From the NCBI GenBank assembly GCA_030949995.1, contig JAUZRY010000002.1:20178-84177 (forward strand): a stretch of DNA of 64,000 nucleotides. Direction: 5' to 3'. The notes beneath the pieces are model-generated. The model saw only the letters and a program-made list of their open reading frames with translations. It did not search any database and had not been told where the DNA came from. The stretch's first letter is position 1. Every line of letters starts with the position of its first letter. Positions 10,081 to 19,498 of the stretch are shown here, in pieces. The DNA is from Ardenticatenia bacterium (GTDB taxonomy: Bacteria > Chloroflexota > Anaerolineae > Ardenticatenales > Ardenticatenaceae). The position numbers and the translations under genes were made by a program.

Positions 10081-11842
10081 CTAGGGCCGTTGGGCCGTCT
10101 GGGAAACGTCGGGCGGCACGTTCCAGTAGGTGAGCAGCCGCCGGGCCAGGCGCTGAAACGTGGGCGCCGCGCTCTGGGAGCCCCACCGGTAGACGCCCTT
10201 GGGCTTGTCCAACTTGATCAGAATCAGCACCTTGGGGGCGTCGGCCGGAACGAAGCCAATGAAGCTGGCGATGGTGTCCGTCGGATGATATCCGCCCGGA
10301 ATGGGCACCTCGGCCGTGCCGCTCTTGCCGCCGACCCGGTAGCCTTCAATGCGGGCGCTTTCAATGCCGAGCTCAACGGCGTTCACCAACAGCTCCTGCA
10401 TCAAACGGGCCGTCTCCGGCGCAATGGCCCGACGCCGCTCCTGTGGGGCCGTTTCCTCCAAGTGGCCGTGGTTGACCACGGCCTTGATCAGCCGCGGTTG
10501 GACGACAACGCCATCGTTGAGGAAGGCCGTGTAGGCGTCAATCATCTGGATGGGCGTGACAGCAATGCCCTGGCCAAAGGCGTTCGTGCCCAAGTCACTG
10601 GGGTGCCACAGCCCATCTCCGGGCTCCTTGATAAACCCACTGGCCTCCTCACCCAAACCGGTGCCGGTGGACTCTCCGAAGCCAAAGCGCCGCACGTACT
10701 CGATGAAGCGCTCCACGCCGAGCTGGAGGTTGATCCACGCCACCGCCGTGTTAACCGAATACCCCAGGATTTCACTGAGGGTGATGATGCCACGGGCCCC
10801 GCCGTCCCAGTTTCCGAATGAGCCGGCCACCCACTTCGAGCACACCGGTGTCCCGGTAGATCAGGTTGGGGGAGATGGCCCCGCTGTCCAGGGCCGAGGC
10901 CACGGTAATGGCCTTGAAGACAGAGCCGGGCTCGTACTGTTTGGCCGTGGCAGGGTTGGCGAACAGGTCGGGCGGGGTGGTGGCGTATTGGTTGGGATCG
11001 TAGCTGGGCCAGTTGGCCATGGCGAGGATGTCACCGGCCTTGGGGTCCATGACGATGATGGTGCCTCCCTCGGCGTCGTAACGGGCCACGGCATCGGCCA
11101 GTTCTTGCTCGGCCATGAACTGAACATTGCGGTCGAGGGTGAGGATAACATCCACGCCCTCCCGCATGGGGGCAAAGGGGCGGGCGCCCAGCTTGATTTC
11201 CTCGGCCACGGGATCGCCGTCCTCATTCGGGGGCACTTGGCCCCCCAACCACTCGGCCATTATGCGCTCGACGCCATAACCGGTGCCGGCTTCGTTGACG
11301 AAGCCCAACACGTGGGCGGCCATGGGGCCGTTGGGGTAGGCTCGCTTGAGCACCGGCTCGATAACGAGCGCGGGGTTGTTCAAGTTGACGAGGGCCTGTC
11401 CCACCGTGTAGGGGAGGCTGGCGGCAATAGGAATATAGGCATCGTTGCGCGAGAAGAGCGCTACCAATTCGTCCTCCGGTCGGCCGAGGATGGGGGCCAC
11501 CTCTTGGGCCAAGGATTCAGCATGAGCCACGAGGTTGGGCGAGACGCCCACCTTGTACTCGGTGGTATCAATGGCTAACAGGTAGCCGTTACGGTCCCGA
11601 ATGGTGCCCCGGGGAGGCTGCTGTGCTGGGCGCACTTGGACGGCCGCACGGTGGCGCAGCACTTGATCACGGGCAATGAGCTGCCAGTATGTTAGGCGCC
11701 AGGCCAACACCAGGGCCATGCCCACGAAAACGGCCAACACCACGAAAATACGGCGACGGCGCCGGGCGTGGAGCCGCTGCTCGACAGCGTCTGACGACCT
11801 TGGATCCTTGTGGATGCGAGGCGTAGCCCCGTGCTTGGACAT
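10081..11842 (-). CDS. ftsI: FtsI/PBP3-type class B penicillin-binding protein, one-base frameshift
   Basis: Septal transpeptidase that cross-links peptidoglycan with FtsW. A basic cytoplasmic tail and one membrane helix (about residues 30-50) are followed by the dimerisation domain and the transpeptidase domain. The active-site serine is in PGSVFKAIT, the second motif is SVN in YSVNTA, the third is KSGTAE. The frame breaks in a TTT run at 10811-10813 just before SVN; dropping one base joins GGRLIR to NWDGGARGIITLSEIL and gives about 586 residues. Both parts are conserved, so an error is more likely than a real mutation. It sits between the ftsL-like gene and murF, the classical place. Confidence 0.93.
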
Positions 11843-11860
11843 GGCCCGTGTCTTCCGCCG

Positions 11861-12247
11861 TCACTCGTTGGTTGTCGCGCCTCCGGGGGCGCCATCAGAC
11901 GTCAACTGGATGATCACTTCGTCGGCCTCATAGGCCGGCGTGAACCCATTTTGGCGGGCAAATTCCAAGACGCGGGTCGGGCTCTCCAGTTCGGCGATTT
12001 GGCGTTCCAGTTCGCGGTTGGCTTCCTGGAGCTGCCTGTATCGGCGCTCAAGGGCCTGAATGTCGAAGGCTGTGGTGTTCATTTGGCTGACTTCGGCCAG
12101 GTACAGGAAGAGAATGAGGCCGATAAGGAAGAGCAGAATCAGCGCGCGCTGGGCTGTCGGGCCGGTCATGATCTGGGTTGGGGGCAAGACTTTCGTGCCC
12201 CGCACGCGCAGGACGGATTGGTTCATGAGCCTGCTGTCAGACGCCAT
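11861..12247 (-). CDS. ftsL: FtsL/DivIC-like bitopic division protein
   Basis: A 128-residue protein with one membrane helix (ALILLFLIGLILFLYLAEV, near residues 34-52) followed by a coiled coil (IQALERRYRQLQEANRELERQIAELE) and a short polar C-terminal region. This topology, together with a position between rsmH and ftsI, is characteristic of FtsL, which recruits and activates FtsWI at the septum. FtsL sequences diverge strongly, so the call rests on topology and synteny. A purine-rich GGGGAG precedes the ATG. An internal ATG eight codons in is an alternative start. Confidence 0.8.
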   Translation of the reverse strand: MASDSRLMNQSVLRVRGTKVLPPTQIMTGPTAQRALILLFLIGLILFLYLAEVSQMNTTAFDIQALERRYRQLQEANRELERQIAELESPTRVLEFARQNGFTPAYEADEVIIQLTSDGAPGGATTNE

Positions 12248-12268
12248 GGGTGAGCTCCCCTCGTTGGG

Positions 12269-13186
12269 CTAGCTTCGCCGTTCGGCCACGCGCAGCTTGG
12301 CACTGCGGGCCCGCGGATTTCGTCGCACCTCCTCGGCAGAGGGCGTGACGGGTTTCCGAGTGATCACGCGCAACTGTGCCCTGTGCCCACACTGACAAGT
12401 GAGCACGTGGGGCGGGCAGAGACAATCAGCAGCCTCGCGCCTGAAAAAGTGCTTCACGAGCCGGTCCTCGAGCGAGTGGAAGCTGATCACAGCCAGCCTG
12501 CCACCCGGCCGGAGCAGGGCAACGGCCTGGGGAAGGGCTGCCTCCAGAGCGCCCAGCTCATCGTTGACGGCGATGCGCAGGGCCTGAAAAGTGCGGGTGG
12601 CCGGGTGCCGGCGTGTTCTCCGTCGACGCCCCACTGTGCGCTCGATCAGCTCACCTAGCTCCCGGGCCGTGCGGATGGGACGGTGACGCACGATAGCCCG
12701 GGCAATGCGCCGGGCAAATCGTTCCTCCCCGTACTCGGCAATCAGATAGGCCAACTCGTCCTCCGACAACCCGTTGACCAAGTCGGCAGCAGTCATGGAA
12801 TCCGCAGGATCGAAACGCATGTCGAGGGGGGCGTCGGCGTGGAAGGAGAAACCTCGCCGGGCGTCCTCAAGTTGGAGGGACGAGTAGCCCAAGTCGAGCA
12901 GAATGCCGTCTACGCCTGTAAAGGTGTGTGTTCGGGCTAAACGGCCCAGTTCACGAAAGGAACCGTGGACAAGCGTGACCCGAGAGCCAAAGGGGGCCAG
13001 CCGTTCGGAAGCCACCTTCAGGGCCGCCGGGTCTCGGTCAATCCCCAGAAGCTGGCCGTTCGGCGCCGAGCGCTCCAGGATCGCCTCGGCGTGACCGCCA
13101 CCGCCCACTGTGGCATCGATGTAACGTCCGCCGGCACGTGGCTCCAAGTGAGCCACGACCTCTTCACACAAAACGGGAATGTGCAT
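12269..13186 (-). CDS. rsmH: 16S rRNA (cytosine(1402)-N(4))-methyltransferase RsmH (MraW)
   Basis: SAM-dependent methyltransferase acting on C1402 of 16S rRNA at the decoding centre. The 305-residue product starts [15 protein letters not shown], has the SAM motif [25 protein letters not shown], the [15 protein letters not shown] and RGFSF signatures, and ends with [15 protein letters not shown], all typical of MraW. It overlaps the mraZ 3' end by 23 nt, which fits coupled translation of the first two dcw genes. Confidence 0.97.
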   Translation of the reverse strand: MHIPVLCEEVVAHLEPRAGGRYIDATVGGGGHAEAILERSAPNGQLLGIDRDPAALKVASERLAPFGSRVTLVHGSFRELGRLARTHTFTGVDGILLDLGYSSLQLEDARRGFSFHADAPLDMRFDPADSMTAADLVNGLSEDELAYLIAEYGEERFARRIARAIVRHRPIRTARELGELIERTVGRRRRTRRHPATRTFQALRIAVNDELGALEAALPQAVALLRPGGRLAVISFHSLEDRLVKHFFRREAADCLCPPHVLTCQCGHRAQLRVITRKPVTPSAEEVRRNPRARSAKLRVAERRS

Positions 13187-13625
13187 CAGATGCCAAGTCG
13201 CCTAGCTCCTCGGCGATGGCCACCATGTTGGCCATTTGCTCTTCCTTGAACGCCTGCCACGCTTCGGGCGACCAGATCTCAATGCGGTCGCCCACCCCGG
13301 CGATCACCGCCTCGTTGGACAAATTGGCGTACTGGCGCAAGTTCTCAGGGATGAGCACCCGCCCCTGACGGTCGAGCGCGCCCTCGAACGCCTGGGAGAA
13401 GAAAAAGCGCGTAATCGTGCGCGCGTTGGCTGACCCGGAGGGGAGTGAGGCCAGCTTCGCCGCAAAGCGCTCCCACCCGTCCCGGGTAAATCCCCACAGG
13501 CAGTGGTCCAGCCCAACGGTGAGGATGATGCCCGCGTCAAAGGCGTGGCGCAGGCGGGCCGGGATGGTGAGACGCCCCTTATCGTCAACGCTATAGGTGT
13601 ACTCGCCGACGAAGCCAATGGACAC
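13164..13625 (-). CDS. mraZ: Transcriptional regulator MraZ
   Basis: DNA-binding regulator of the dcw cluster made of two SpoVT/AbrB-like MraZ repeats. The GTG start at 13625 gives 153 residues beginning with [22 protein letters not shown], the classic first repeat; the second contains [17 protein letters not shown] longer reading to 13733 would place the N-terminus across the promoter and operator, so the shorter start is preferred. It is the first gene of the dcw operon and has four TGGG-type boxes 60-100 nt upstream, the binding site pattern known for MraZ, so autoregulation is likely. Confidence 0.93.
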   Translation of the reverse strand: MSIGFVGEYTYSVDDKGRLTIPARLRHAFDAGIILTVGLDHCLWGFTRDGWERFAAKLASLPSGSANARTITRFFFSQAFEGALDRQGRVLIPENLRQYANLSNEAVIAGVGDRIEIWSPEAWQAFKEEQMANMVAIAEELGDLASDAHSRFV

Positions 13626-13689
13626 TTGAACACCTGTTCTATGCTGTTCCCCACGAAGCTGTCTTCCGGGGGGTATGTGCGGGATGAAT

Positions 13690-13725
13690 TCCCCACTTTC
13701 CCCCACTATCCCCCACTCGCTCCCA
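13690..13725 (-). promoter_or_regulatory. MraZ operator: four TGGG boxes at 10-bp spacing
   Basis: On the minus strand four direct repeats follow each other at exactly 10-bp intervals: TGGGAGCGAG, TGGGGGATAG, TGGGGGAAAG, TGGGGAATTC. MraZ is known to bind TGGGN repeats spaced by about 5 nt, so this is a full four-box operator. It begins directly at the -10 hexamer and covers the transcription start region, so MraZ bound here should block initiation. Confidence 0.9.
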
Positions 13726-13753
13726 TTGTACATGACATGTTTCAGGATTGCAA
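13725..13753 (-). promoter_or_regulatory. Sigma-70-type promoter of the dcw operon
   Basis: Minus strand TTGCAA (13748-13753), a 17-nt spacer, and TACAAT (13725-13730). The expected start lies around 13717, inside the MraZ boxes. Confidence 0.8.
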
Positions 13754-13820
13754 GTGGTCATGGGCGGAAAACGGAAATTTTAAGATTCATGAACAGAATG
13801 CCATCTTGTGGGGGAGAGGG

Positions 13821-14133
13821 CTACTGGTGTTGCTCGCAGTGAGGGCACCGGGTGGGGTTGTCGAGAGGCGTGAGACTTGCTGCGCAGACGGCGAAGACGT
13901 GCACGCGAGGGAAGAGGCCGAACCGGCGAACCACTTCGCCTTCCAGGACGAGCTCGCGGCAGGTGCTCTCCTCCAGGAGCTTGGGCACCGGACACGTGCG
14001 ACAGAGCTTGAGGCTCCACAGCTTCACCGTACCCACTGCGTCGAAGAAGGCGACATTCCATGCGTTCACGGCCGCGGAAGTAGTCGTAGTGGAAGAACCG
14101 ACACTGAGGAAACCGGCGCTGATCTGCCGCCAT
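13821..14133 (-). CDS. Small cysteine-rich (zinc-ribbon-like) protein, one-base frameshift
   Basis: Joined over a one-base surplus in a CCC run at 14032-14034, the gene reads MAADQRRFPQCRFFHYDYFRG, MECRLLRRSG, then TVKLWSLKLCRTCPVPKLLEE, ends with RCPHCEQHQ and gives about 103 residues. The two CxxC pairs (CRTC, CPHC) and further cysteines suggest a structural zinc or iron site. I recall similar uncharacterised proteins in Chloroflexota with the same PQCRFFHYDYFRG opening, but no function is known to me. The start has AAGGAGG 13 nt upstream. It is transcribed away from the PBP gene and toward mraZ. Confidence 0.72.
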
Positions 14134-14163
14134 GGTTGGGGGTATCCTCCTTAACCAGATTGT

Positions 14164-14207
14164 GCTCAGGATGTAAATATTGTAGCCCTGAGCCCTGATT
14201 TTCCCAA
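14164..14207 (-). promoter_or_regulatory. Promoter with a 7-bp dyad around the -10, for the cysteine-rich gene
   Basis: Minus strand TTGGGA (14202-14207), 17-nt spacer, TACAAT (14179-14184). A perfect 7-bp inverted repeat, GCTCAGG (14164-14170) and CCTGAGC (14187-14193), brackets the -10 with 16 nt between arms, a layout suited to a repressor dimer. Confidence 0.6.
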
Positions 14208-14231
14208 ATGGGAGCGGACAGATGAGGATAT

Positions 14232-14261
14232 TTGGCCGGCCTAGGCGATTTGAAGTAGAAT
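14232..14261 (+). promoter_or_regulatory. Candidate promoter of the PBP gene
   Basis: TTGGCC (14232-14237), 18-nt spacer, TAGAAT (14256-14261), about 50 nt before the PBP start. The -35 is weak. Confidence 0.45.
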
Positions 14262-14312
14262 GAAGAAAATGCCGGAGCGGAGTGTCGCCAGGCAAAGCGG
14301 ACGAGCAAGGCC

Positions 14313-16418
14313 ATGCCCTTCACCCGCCGGCAGTTGCTCAAGTTCATACCGGCCGGCACGCTGGCCGCACTGGCGTCTGCCTGTCGTCAGGGGCAGCCCA
14401 GCCCTCCGACGCCTACGGCAACGCCACCGGCGCCCTCGCCGGAGCCGGTGGCGCGGGCGTTCTTGCAGTCGTGGGAGGCCGACAATTTCGATGCCATGTA
14501 TGCGCTCCTAGCCACCCCCACCCGCCAAGTCATTGAGCGCAATGCCTTCGAGGCGGTCTACCGCGCTCTCTTCCGGGAGGCCCGGGTGCATGCCTTCGAG
14601 ACGGAATTGGTGGCGGCCGGCCGGCTGAGCGCGGACGAGGCCGGGGCCGACTTCGACGTGGTCTACCACACCCGCCTAACCGGTTCCTTAACGTTTCGCC
14701 CACGCCTCTGGATGCAGCTCGAGGGTGGAGAATGGCATCACGTGGACTCCAGCCGCCATCATTCCGGAGCTGGGCGAGACGAACGTGCTCAAGCTCTTCC
14801 CCCGCGTGCCCCCGCGAGGTGTCATCTACGCCCAAGACCGGGTGATCTTGGCCACCCACGGTGTGGTGGTGACAGTCGGCGTGGTGCCCGGGCAAATCGA
14901 GGACGAGGCCACTGTGTTGGCCACACTGAGCCGCCTGTTGGAGCGTTCACCTGATGAGATCGCGGCCCGATATACGCCGGCCAGCCGGCCGACTGGTTTA
15001 TTCCCGTGGGACTGATCTCAGCGGAGGTGGCCCAGGCGAATTACGATCTCCTGGCACAACTTGCGGGCATCCAGATGCGCGAACAGGCTGCCCGCGCCTA
15101 CCCTCAGGGGGAACGGGCCAGCCACGTGGTGGGCTACGTGGGTCCCATCAGCGCCGAGGAGCTCGCCGCTTGGGCCGACCAAGGGTACGAGGAAACGGAT
15201 TTGGTGGGCAAGTTGGGCGTGGAGCGGGCGGCTGAGCCGCTCTTGGCCGGCCGGAAGGGGGGACGGCTGGTGGTGCTCTCACCAGAGGGGGCAGAGGTGA
15301 GCACGCTGGCCGACGTGCCGGCCGAGCAGAGCCGCAACGTGCACATCACGCTGGACATGGCCCTCCAGGAGCAGGCGGAAGCGCTCTTGGGCAATCGACT
15401 GGGAAGCGTGGTGGCGTTGGAAGTACCGAGCGGGCGCGCACTGGCCCTCGCCAGCTTTCCTCGATTTGACCCCAATGCCGTGGCCAACTTGTTGAGCCCT
15501 CAGGAGCGGTTGACCGTTGCCGGCAGGCCGGATCGGCCGCTGGTGAACCGGGCCACCCAAGGACTGTACCCCTGTGGCTCGGTGTTCAAGATTGTCACCA
15601 TGTTGGCAGCACTGGAGACCGGTCTGTTCACCCCTCAGAGCACGTTCACGTGTACGGGAGTGTGGACACGTTTGGGCATCCCCATGTGGTGTTGGAAACG
15701 GGACGGCCACGGAGTGATCGACCTCTTCAACGGCCTGATCGAGTCGTGTGACGTGGTGTTCTACGAGGTGGGATTGGCCCTCTACAACCGTGATCCCACA
15801 TTGCTCCAGAGCTTTGCCCGCCGCATGGGCTTCGGCGCGCCCACGGGCATCGAGGTGGACGAGGAGGCGGGATTGGTGCCGGACGACAAGTGGAAGCGGG
15901 CCCAAGTAGGCGTGGGGTGGACCCCGGGCGACACGGTGAACATGGCCATTGGCCAGGGATTCCTGTTGGTCACGCCTTTGCAGGTGGCCCACATGATGGT
16001 CACGGTGGCCTCTGGGGGCACGATGTACCGCCCTACCCTCTTGGCCATGGCTGAAGATGTGACCAACCAGGCCAACACGAGATCCTATCAGCCCGACATT
16101 GTGGGCACACTCGACGTGAGTTCTCGCACGATGGAGACAGTGCGGGCGGCGTTGGCCCGGGTAACACGGCCGCCTCGTGGTACAGCTAGCTTTGTGTTCC
16201 GCGATTTTCCCATACCTGTGGCCGGCAAAACAGGCACGGCCGAGGCGCCCGGGGAGAATCCCCACGCGTGGTTCGCGGCCTACGCGCCCGCCAACCGACC
16301 CGAAGTGGCAGTGGTGGCCATGTTGGAGAACGCTGGCGAGGGATCAGGTGTGGCTGCACCGGTGGTGCGCGATGTGTTGGCCGCCTACTTTGGCCTTGAC
16401 GTCTCCGATGAGACGTAA
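14313..16418 (+). CDS. Class B penicillin-binding protein with MecA-like N-terminal domain, two frameshifts
   Basis: Transpeptidase of about 701 residues. It begins MPFTRRQLLKFIPAG and reaches ALASAC near residue 27: a twin-arginine-like motif followed by a lipobox-like cysteine. An NTF2-like domain (VARAFLQSWEADNFDAMYALL) resembles the MecA N-terminal domain. The transpeptidase domain has the serine motif GSVFK, SCD as second motif, and KTG in AGKTGTAEAPG. The frame shifts by one base near 14722-14735 and back near 14975-14990, so the middle 260 nt are read in another frame (ITWTPAAIIPELGE to YTPAS). The two cancel out. Likely sequence errors. The exact role (elongation, beta-lactam tolerance or other) cannot be read from sequence. 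Confidence 0.85.
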
Positions 16419-16542
16419 GCTTATAGCCCCATCCAGGATGCAACATAGGTCTAAAGTGCCGCGTAGAAGAGGGCACATATACACTCGCCAGACGGAAAGA
16501 TGAGCGAATCGGTTCAACCGCATACATCGAGGAGGAGGGTCC

Positions 16543-17232
16543 ATGGCATCGTTGAACATCGGCAGAGCGTTCCGGTTTTCCTTTGACGACGAGAATTGGG
16601 TGGTCAAAATTCTCATCGGGGGCGTGATCTCGCTCCTCTCCGTCTTCCTTGTGCCAATTCCCCTGCTCGTGGGCTACTACGTGGAGGTCATTGAGCGCAC
16701 TGCCCGGGAGGAAGATGTGCCTTTGCCCGAGTGGGGAGAGATGGGACAGCTCTTCCGACGAGGCCTGACGGTCACGGTGGGATATCTCATCTACACGTTG
16801 CCCTTGGTGCTCTTCGTGTGCTGTCTGATCTTGCTCACCACAGCGGCTGGCGACGGTGAAGGTGTATCCGGGCTCGTGGGGGTCGTCCTCTTGTGTTTCT
16901 ACTGCCTGGTGATCCTCTACAGTCTCTTCATAGCGTTCTGGTTGCCTGCGGCCACAGTGCGCTATTTGGAAACTGATCAACTGAGCGGCATGTTCCAATT
17001 CGGCACGATCTGGCAATTCGTCCAGAGGAACATAGGACACTACTTGACAGTTATCTTCCTCTCCCTCGGGGCCAGCCTCGTCGCCACGGTCGCGGGAAGC
17101 ATCACTTGTGGCATCTTGAGTCCGTGGACTTCCTTCTGGGCCTCCTTGGTGGGCACCCACTTATTGGGCCAGTATTGGCGCCTTTACCGTCCGCCCACGG
17201 AACCGGAGGCCGTGATTACCCCGGCACCCTAA
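16543..17232 (+). CDS. DUF4013-type membrane protein
   Basis: A 229-residue protein with an N-terminal AFRFSFDDENWVVKILIGG motif and about five to six membrane helices, matching the uncharacterised DUF4013 family, in which this phenylalanine and tryptophan-rich opening precedes a first membrane helix. No catalytic residues are apparent. The ATG has GAGGAGG about 7 nt upstream. The stop lies 5 bp from the left end of the IS1-like element, so the element probably separates the gene from its original downstream sequence. Confidence 0.75.
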   Translation: MASLNIGRAFRFSFDDENWVVKILIGGVISLLSVFLVPIPLLVGYYVEVIERTAREEDVPLPEWGEMGQLFRRGLTVTVGYLIYTLPLVLFVCCLILLTTAAGDGEGVSGLVGVVLLCFYCLVILYSLFIAFWLPAATVRYLETDQLSGMFQFGTIWQFVQRNIGHYLTVIFLSLGASLVATVAGSITCGILSPWTSFWASLVGTHLLGQYWRLYRPPTEPEAVITPAP

Positions 17233-17236
17233 ACTG

Positions 17237-18355
17237 ACGGTAGTTACCCCCCTTTGGTAGTGATAATGCTTGAAGGTCAAGAATTCTTCCCAACTCCAGA
17301 CATGATCGGTCAAGCCGATGGCCATGGCCGGCGTCCGCCGTCGATAGCGCTGCCCATTGGGCAGGCCCTCGGCCGGCTCCCGCAACGCCGGATGCGGTCG
17401 CAGCCAGTTGTGTTCGAACAAACACAGTGTCACCGGCGCATCCCAGGTCCGGGTGTCCTTAGCAAAGGCATGTGTTTTGCGCGTCAAGGCATTCAACCGG
17501 TCGCGCCACACGCCGTTCAGCCGTTCCACATGCACCAGATACGGACATGTCACCGGTTCCCCCAACACCGTGCCTCCCTCGACGCCCACCACCCGGCCTT
17601 GACGCCGTTGCTTGACGACCTAGGTCAATCCCACCCCCCGGCGTGGGCACCAACCGCGGGCGACCACGCCGCCCGGTGCGCTGCGGATCGCGGTACGTGC
17701 GGCGGATCTCCCGCGCGTACACCGCCCGTCCATCGCTGATCCAGGGTACGCCGGCTTGCTGATGGGTGCGTTGTCGCGTCTGACGCACCACCTCTGGCGC
17801 CGCTTCCTCCTCCGAACGGGCAAAGGACCAGGCCACCACAAAACGGGTGGGCCGATCTTGACGCACACATCCCCAGCGCGGGCCCACCCTGCCCGGCGTG
17901 TCCGCGGCGTCCCCAGCATCGGGCTGCTTTTTTGACAAAGGACCAGAAGGCATCCACGTCCACCTCGCTGAGGTGGAGCTCATGCACCAGGGCCTCGGTG
18001 ATCGCTTCGGCCTGTTGGGCCGCAGCACGCAGCCAACGGCCAATGGTTTCCACCTTGTGGCCGGTGATCTCCGCGGCGGCACTGAGGCTGCCGCGGCGCA
18101 TCACGATCAACAGGGTGCGCGCCACTTCGGCCGGCGGGTGCGCAAGCGATCCATGGCCGTGCCGAAGGTGGGACCGAAGGAACGTCGGCACGCCAGGCAG
18201 ACCCGGCGCGGTTTGCCGTCTTTACTGCCGTTGCGGTTCACTTCGGTGGCACCGCAACGGGGACAGGGAGGATTCTCCGGCGAACGTTTGCGTGGCATCC
18301 TCTCACCTCCTGTCCCAATGATACCATAACCACTACTTGATGGAGTGATTACCGT
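17237..18355 (-). mobile_element. Decayed IS1-family insertion sequence
   Basis: About 1.1 kb bounded by related but imperfect ends: ACGGTAGTTACCCCCC on the left and, read inward from the right, ACGGTAATCACTCCATC, with a further shared GTAGTG block. The interior encodes an IS1-type transposase in pieces. No clear target duplication is visible, so the exact limits are approximate. Confidence 0.7.
17244..18298 (-). pseudogene. IS1-family transposase, broken
   Basis: The N-terminus is an InsA-type zinc ribbon (MPRKRSPENPPCPRCGATEV, then RRVCLACRRSFG), followed by a helix-turn-helix segment (AAAEITGHKVETIGRWLR) and an InsB-like catalytic part ending HAFAKDTRTW and LFEHNWLRPHPALR. Breaks: one base lost near 18136, one gained in the T6 run at 17928-17933, one gained in the C6 run at 17634-17639, an amber codon at 17620-17622, and one base gained at 17247-17252 that removes the natural stop after HYHYQRG. 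The frameshifts may be sequencing errors, but the amber codon needs a substitution, so I call it a pseudogene. Confidence 0.78.
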
Positions 18356-18375
18356 AGAGTCTGTGCTACCTTGAT

Positions 18376-18963
18376 ATGACAAGAACAGATCAATCTAAAC
18401 CACGAGCATTTGTTCGGAAGATACTACTTCTACTGGCATTGCTATCTTCTCCATTTCTTTGTTTTGGATGTGCCATGTTGCTGGAGTTTATACCTCCATC
18501 CATCGTACCCCCAGCGGTGGACTTTGGGGTAAATCTGTTTGACGCCACGGCGATCGTTGAAAACAGGTCTGGAGAAACTTTGTACATTACCCCAATCACT
18601 ACTACGCCTGGGCGACCAAAAGTAATCCCGCAGCTCAAGTCATTCAGGCAACGTGATATTCCGCTTGAGCCGAATCATTCGATCGTGCTAGAGTACGACG
18701 CAACGGATAGTGTTCTCGCTGGTATTGTGGTCTGCAGGGCAACTGCGGAGTGTCGATTGCTGACGGCGAAAGATTCAGGGGTATATTACGTGGAGGCATT
18801 CGACAACCTTACGGAAGTAGAGCCAAGTTGGCTTGTGGCGATTCAGTCATATCCTCGGTACAATTTCACAACCATAGTGGTTCTGGTGTTATGTTTTGTG
18901 CCGATTATGCTGTTTCTGAGCTGGCTGTATTTGGGTAGGCTGGAAAAAGCACAAGCAGGCTAA
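18376..18963 (+). CDS. Hypothetical membrane-anchored protein, probable integron cassette gene
   Basis: A 195-residue protein with an N-terminal hydrophobic segment (residues about 13-35, containing LCFGC, a possible lipobox), an extracytoplasmic beta-rich middle (AIVENRSGETLYITPITTT) and a second membrane helix near the C-terminus (VVLVLCFVPIMLFLSWLYL). I recognise no family. Base composition is clearly more AT-rich than the flanking operons. Its stop codon lies inside the first arm of an attC-like site, the arrangement of an integron gene cassette, and it starts 20 bp from the IS1-like element. No good ribosome binding site is visible. Confidence 0.7.
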   Translation: MTRTDQSKPRAFVRKILLLLALLSSPFLCFGCAMLLEFIPPSIVPPAVDFGVNLFDATAIVENRSGETLYITPITTTPGRPKVIPQLKSFRQRDIPLEPNHSIVLEYDATDSVLAGIVVCRATAECRLLTAKDSGVYYVEAFDNLTEVEPSWLVAIQSYPRYNFTTIVVLVLCFVPIMLFLSWLYLGRLEKAQAG

Positions 18964-19075
18964 CCACGGCTGCAGCGGACAGCGTCTACGCCGCTCGCGG
19001 AAGCGGGCGCGAATTGTAAAGTAAGTAGCGTGTTAGCGGTGGTGGTCTTGCAATCCCTGAGCCTTTTCGTTAGGC
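18958..19075 (+). repeat. Integron attC-like recombination site
   Basis: Four short arms in the order and pairing of an attC site: GGCTAAC (18958-18964, R''-like), GGCTGCAG (18968-18975, L''), CTGAGCC (19057-19063, L') and GTTAGGC (19069-19075, R' core GTTRRRY). L'' pairs with L' except for one extra G, the extrahelical base characteristic of attC. R'' differs from a perfect partner of R' at one position. Total length 118 bp is in the usual 60-140 range. No integrase gene is in the window. Confidence 0.7.
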
Positions 19076-19312
19076 GCCTGTCTTGTGGCCTTTTGCGGTT
19101 ACATTTCTGGCCCAAGCCGAACCGCCTTTCCAATATGAGCGATTGAGAAAAGCCCTGCCTTGGGTTTTAGCGCTTATTTTAAAACCGGCTGCACCCCTCC
19201 TACTCAGCAAGGCTTGCCTCAAGCCTACTCATTTCTGGGACATACCCGTTGCAAATGCGGGGTGCATTTTTCGGCGGTCTGTGCTAAAATTTGAGAAATC
19301 CCTTCAGTCCGT
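19076..19312 (+). other. Non-coding stretch of the island, no convincing gene
   Basis: AT-richer sequence between the attC-like site and the first small mobile element. It contains a small hairpin (GGCTTG, three bases, CAAGCC near 19209-19224). A 78-codon frame is open but has no ribosome binding site and no recognisable features. Confidence 0.5.
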
Positions 19313-19319
19313 AAAGTAA

Positions 19320-19480
19320 CTGGACTTTGGACAAACGGCCCTCAGCCGTGTCCAGGAGGAAAGAGGCGGGAAGAGGGGAGAAGGGATATAATATTGTGGC
19401 TAGGCTTCGCCGAGTCATAGTATCCTCCCCCTCTCCCCCTTCTCTCTTCTCCAAGCCACCCGACTTCGTCCAAAGTCCAG
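19320..19480 (+). mobile_element. MITE-like element 1, 161 bp, with 7-bp target duplication
   Basis: Perfect 13-bp terminal inverted repeats, CTGGACTTTGGAC (19320-19332) and GTCCAAAGTCCAG (19468-19480), flanked by the direct repeat AAAGTAA (19313-19319 and 19481-19487). The interior is purine-rich on the left and pyrimidine-rich on the right, so the whole element can fold into a long imperfect hairpin. It encodes nothing. The right copy of the target duplication forms part of the ribosome binding site of the ankyrin gene. Confidence 0.82.
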
Positions 19481-19498
19481 AAAGTAAGGATGCTTGAT

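Noticed and set aside
17225..18366. A target-site duplication for the IS1-like element.
   Set aside because: The bases just outside the two ends do not match each other over 8-9 bp, so no duplication is claimed.
19083..19319. A 78-codon frame after the attC-like site as a second cassette gene.
   Set aside because: No ribosome binding site, no recognisable features, and it runs to the edge of MITE element 1; not supported.
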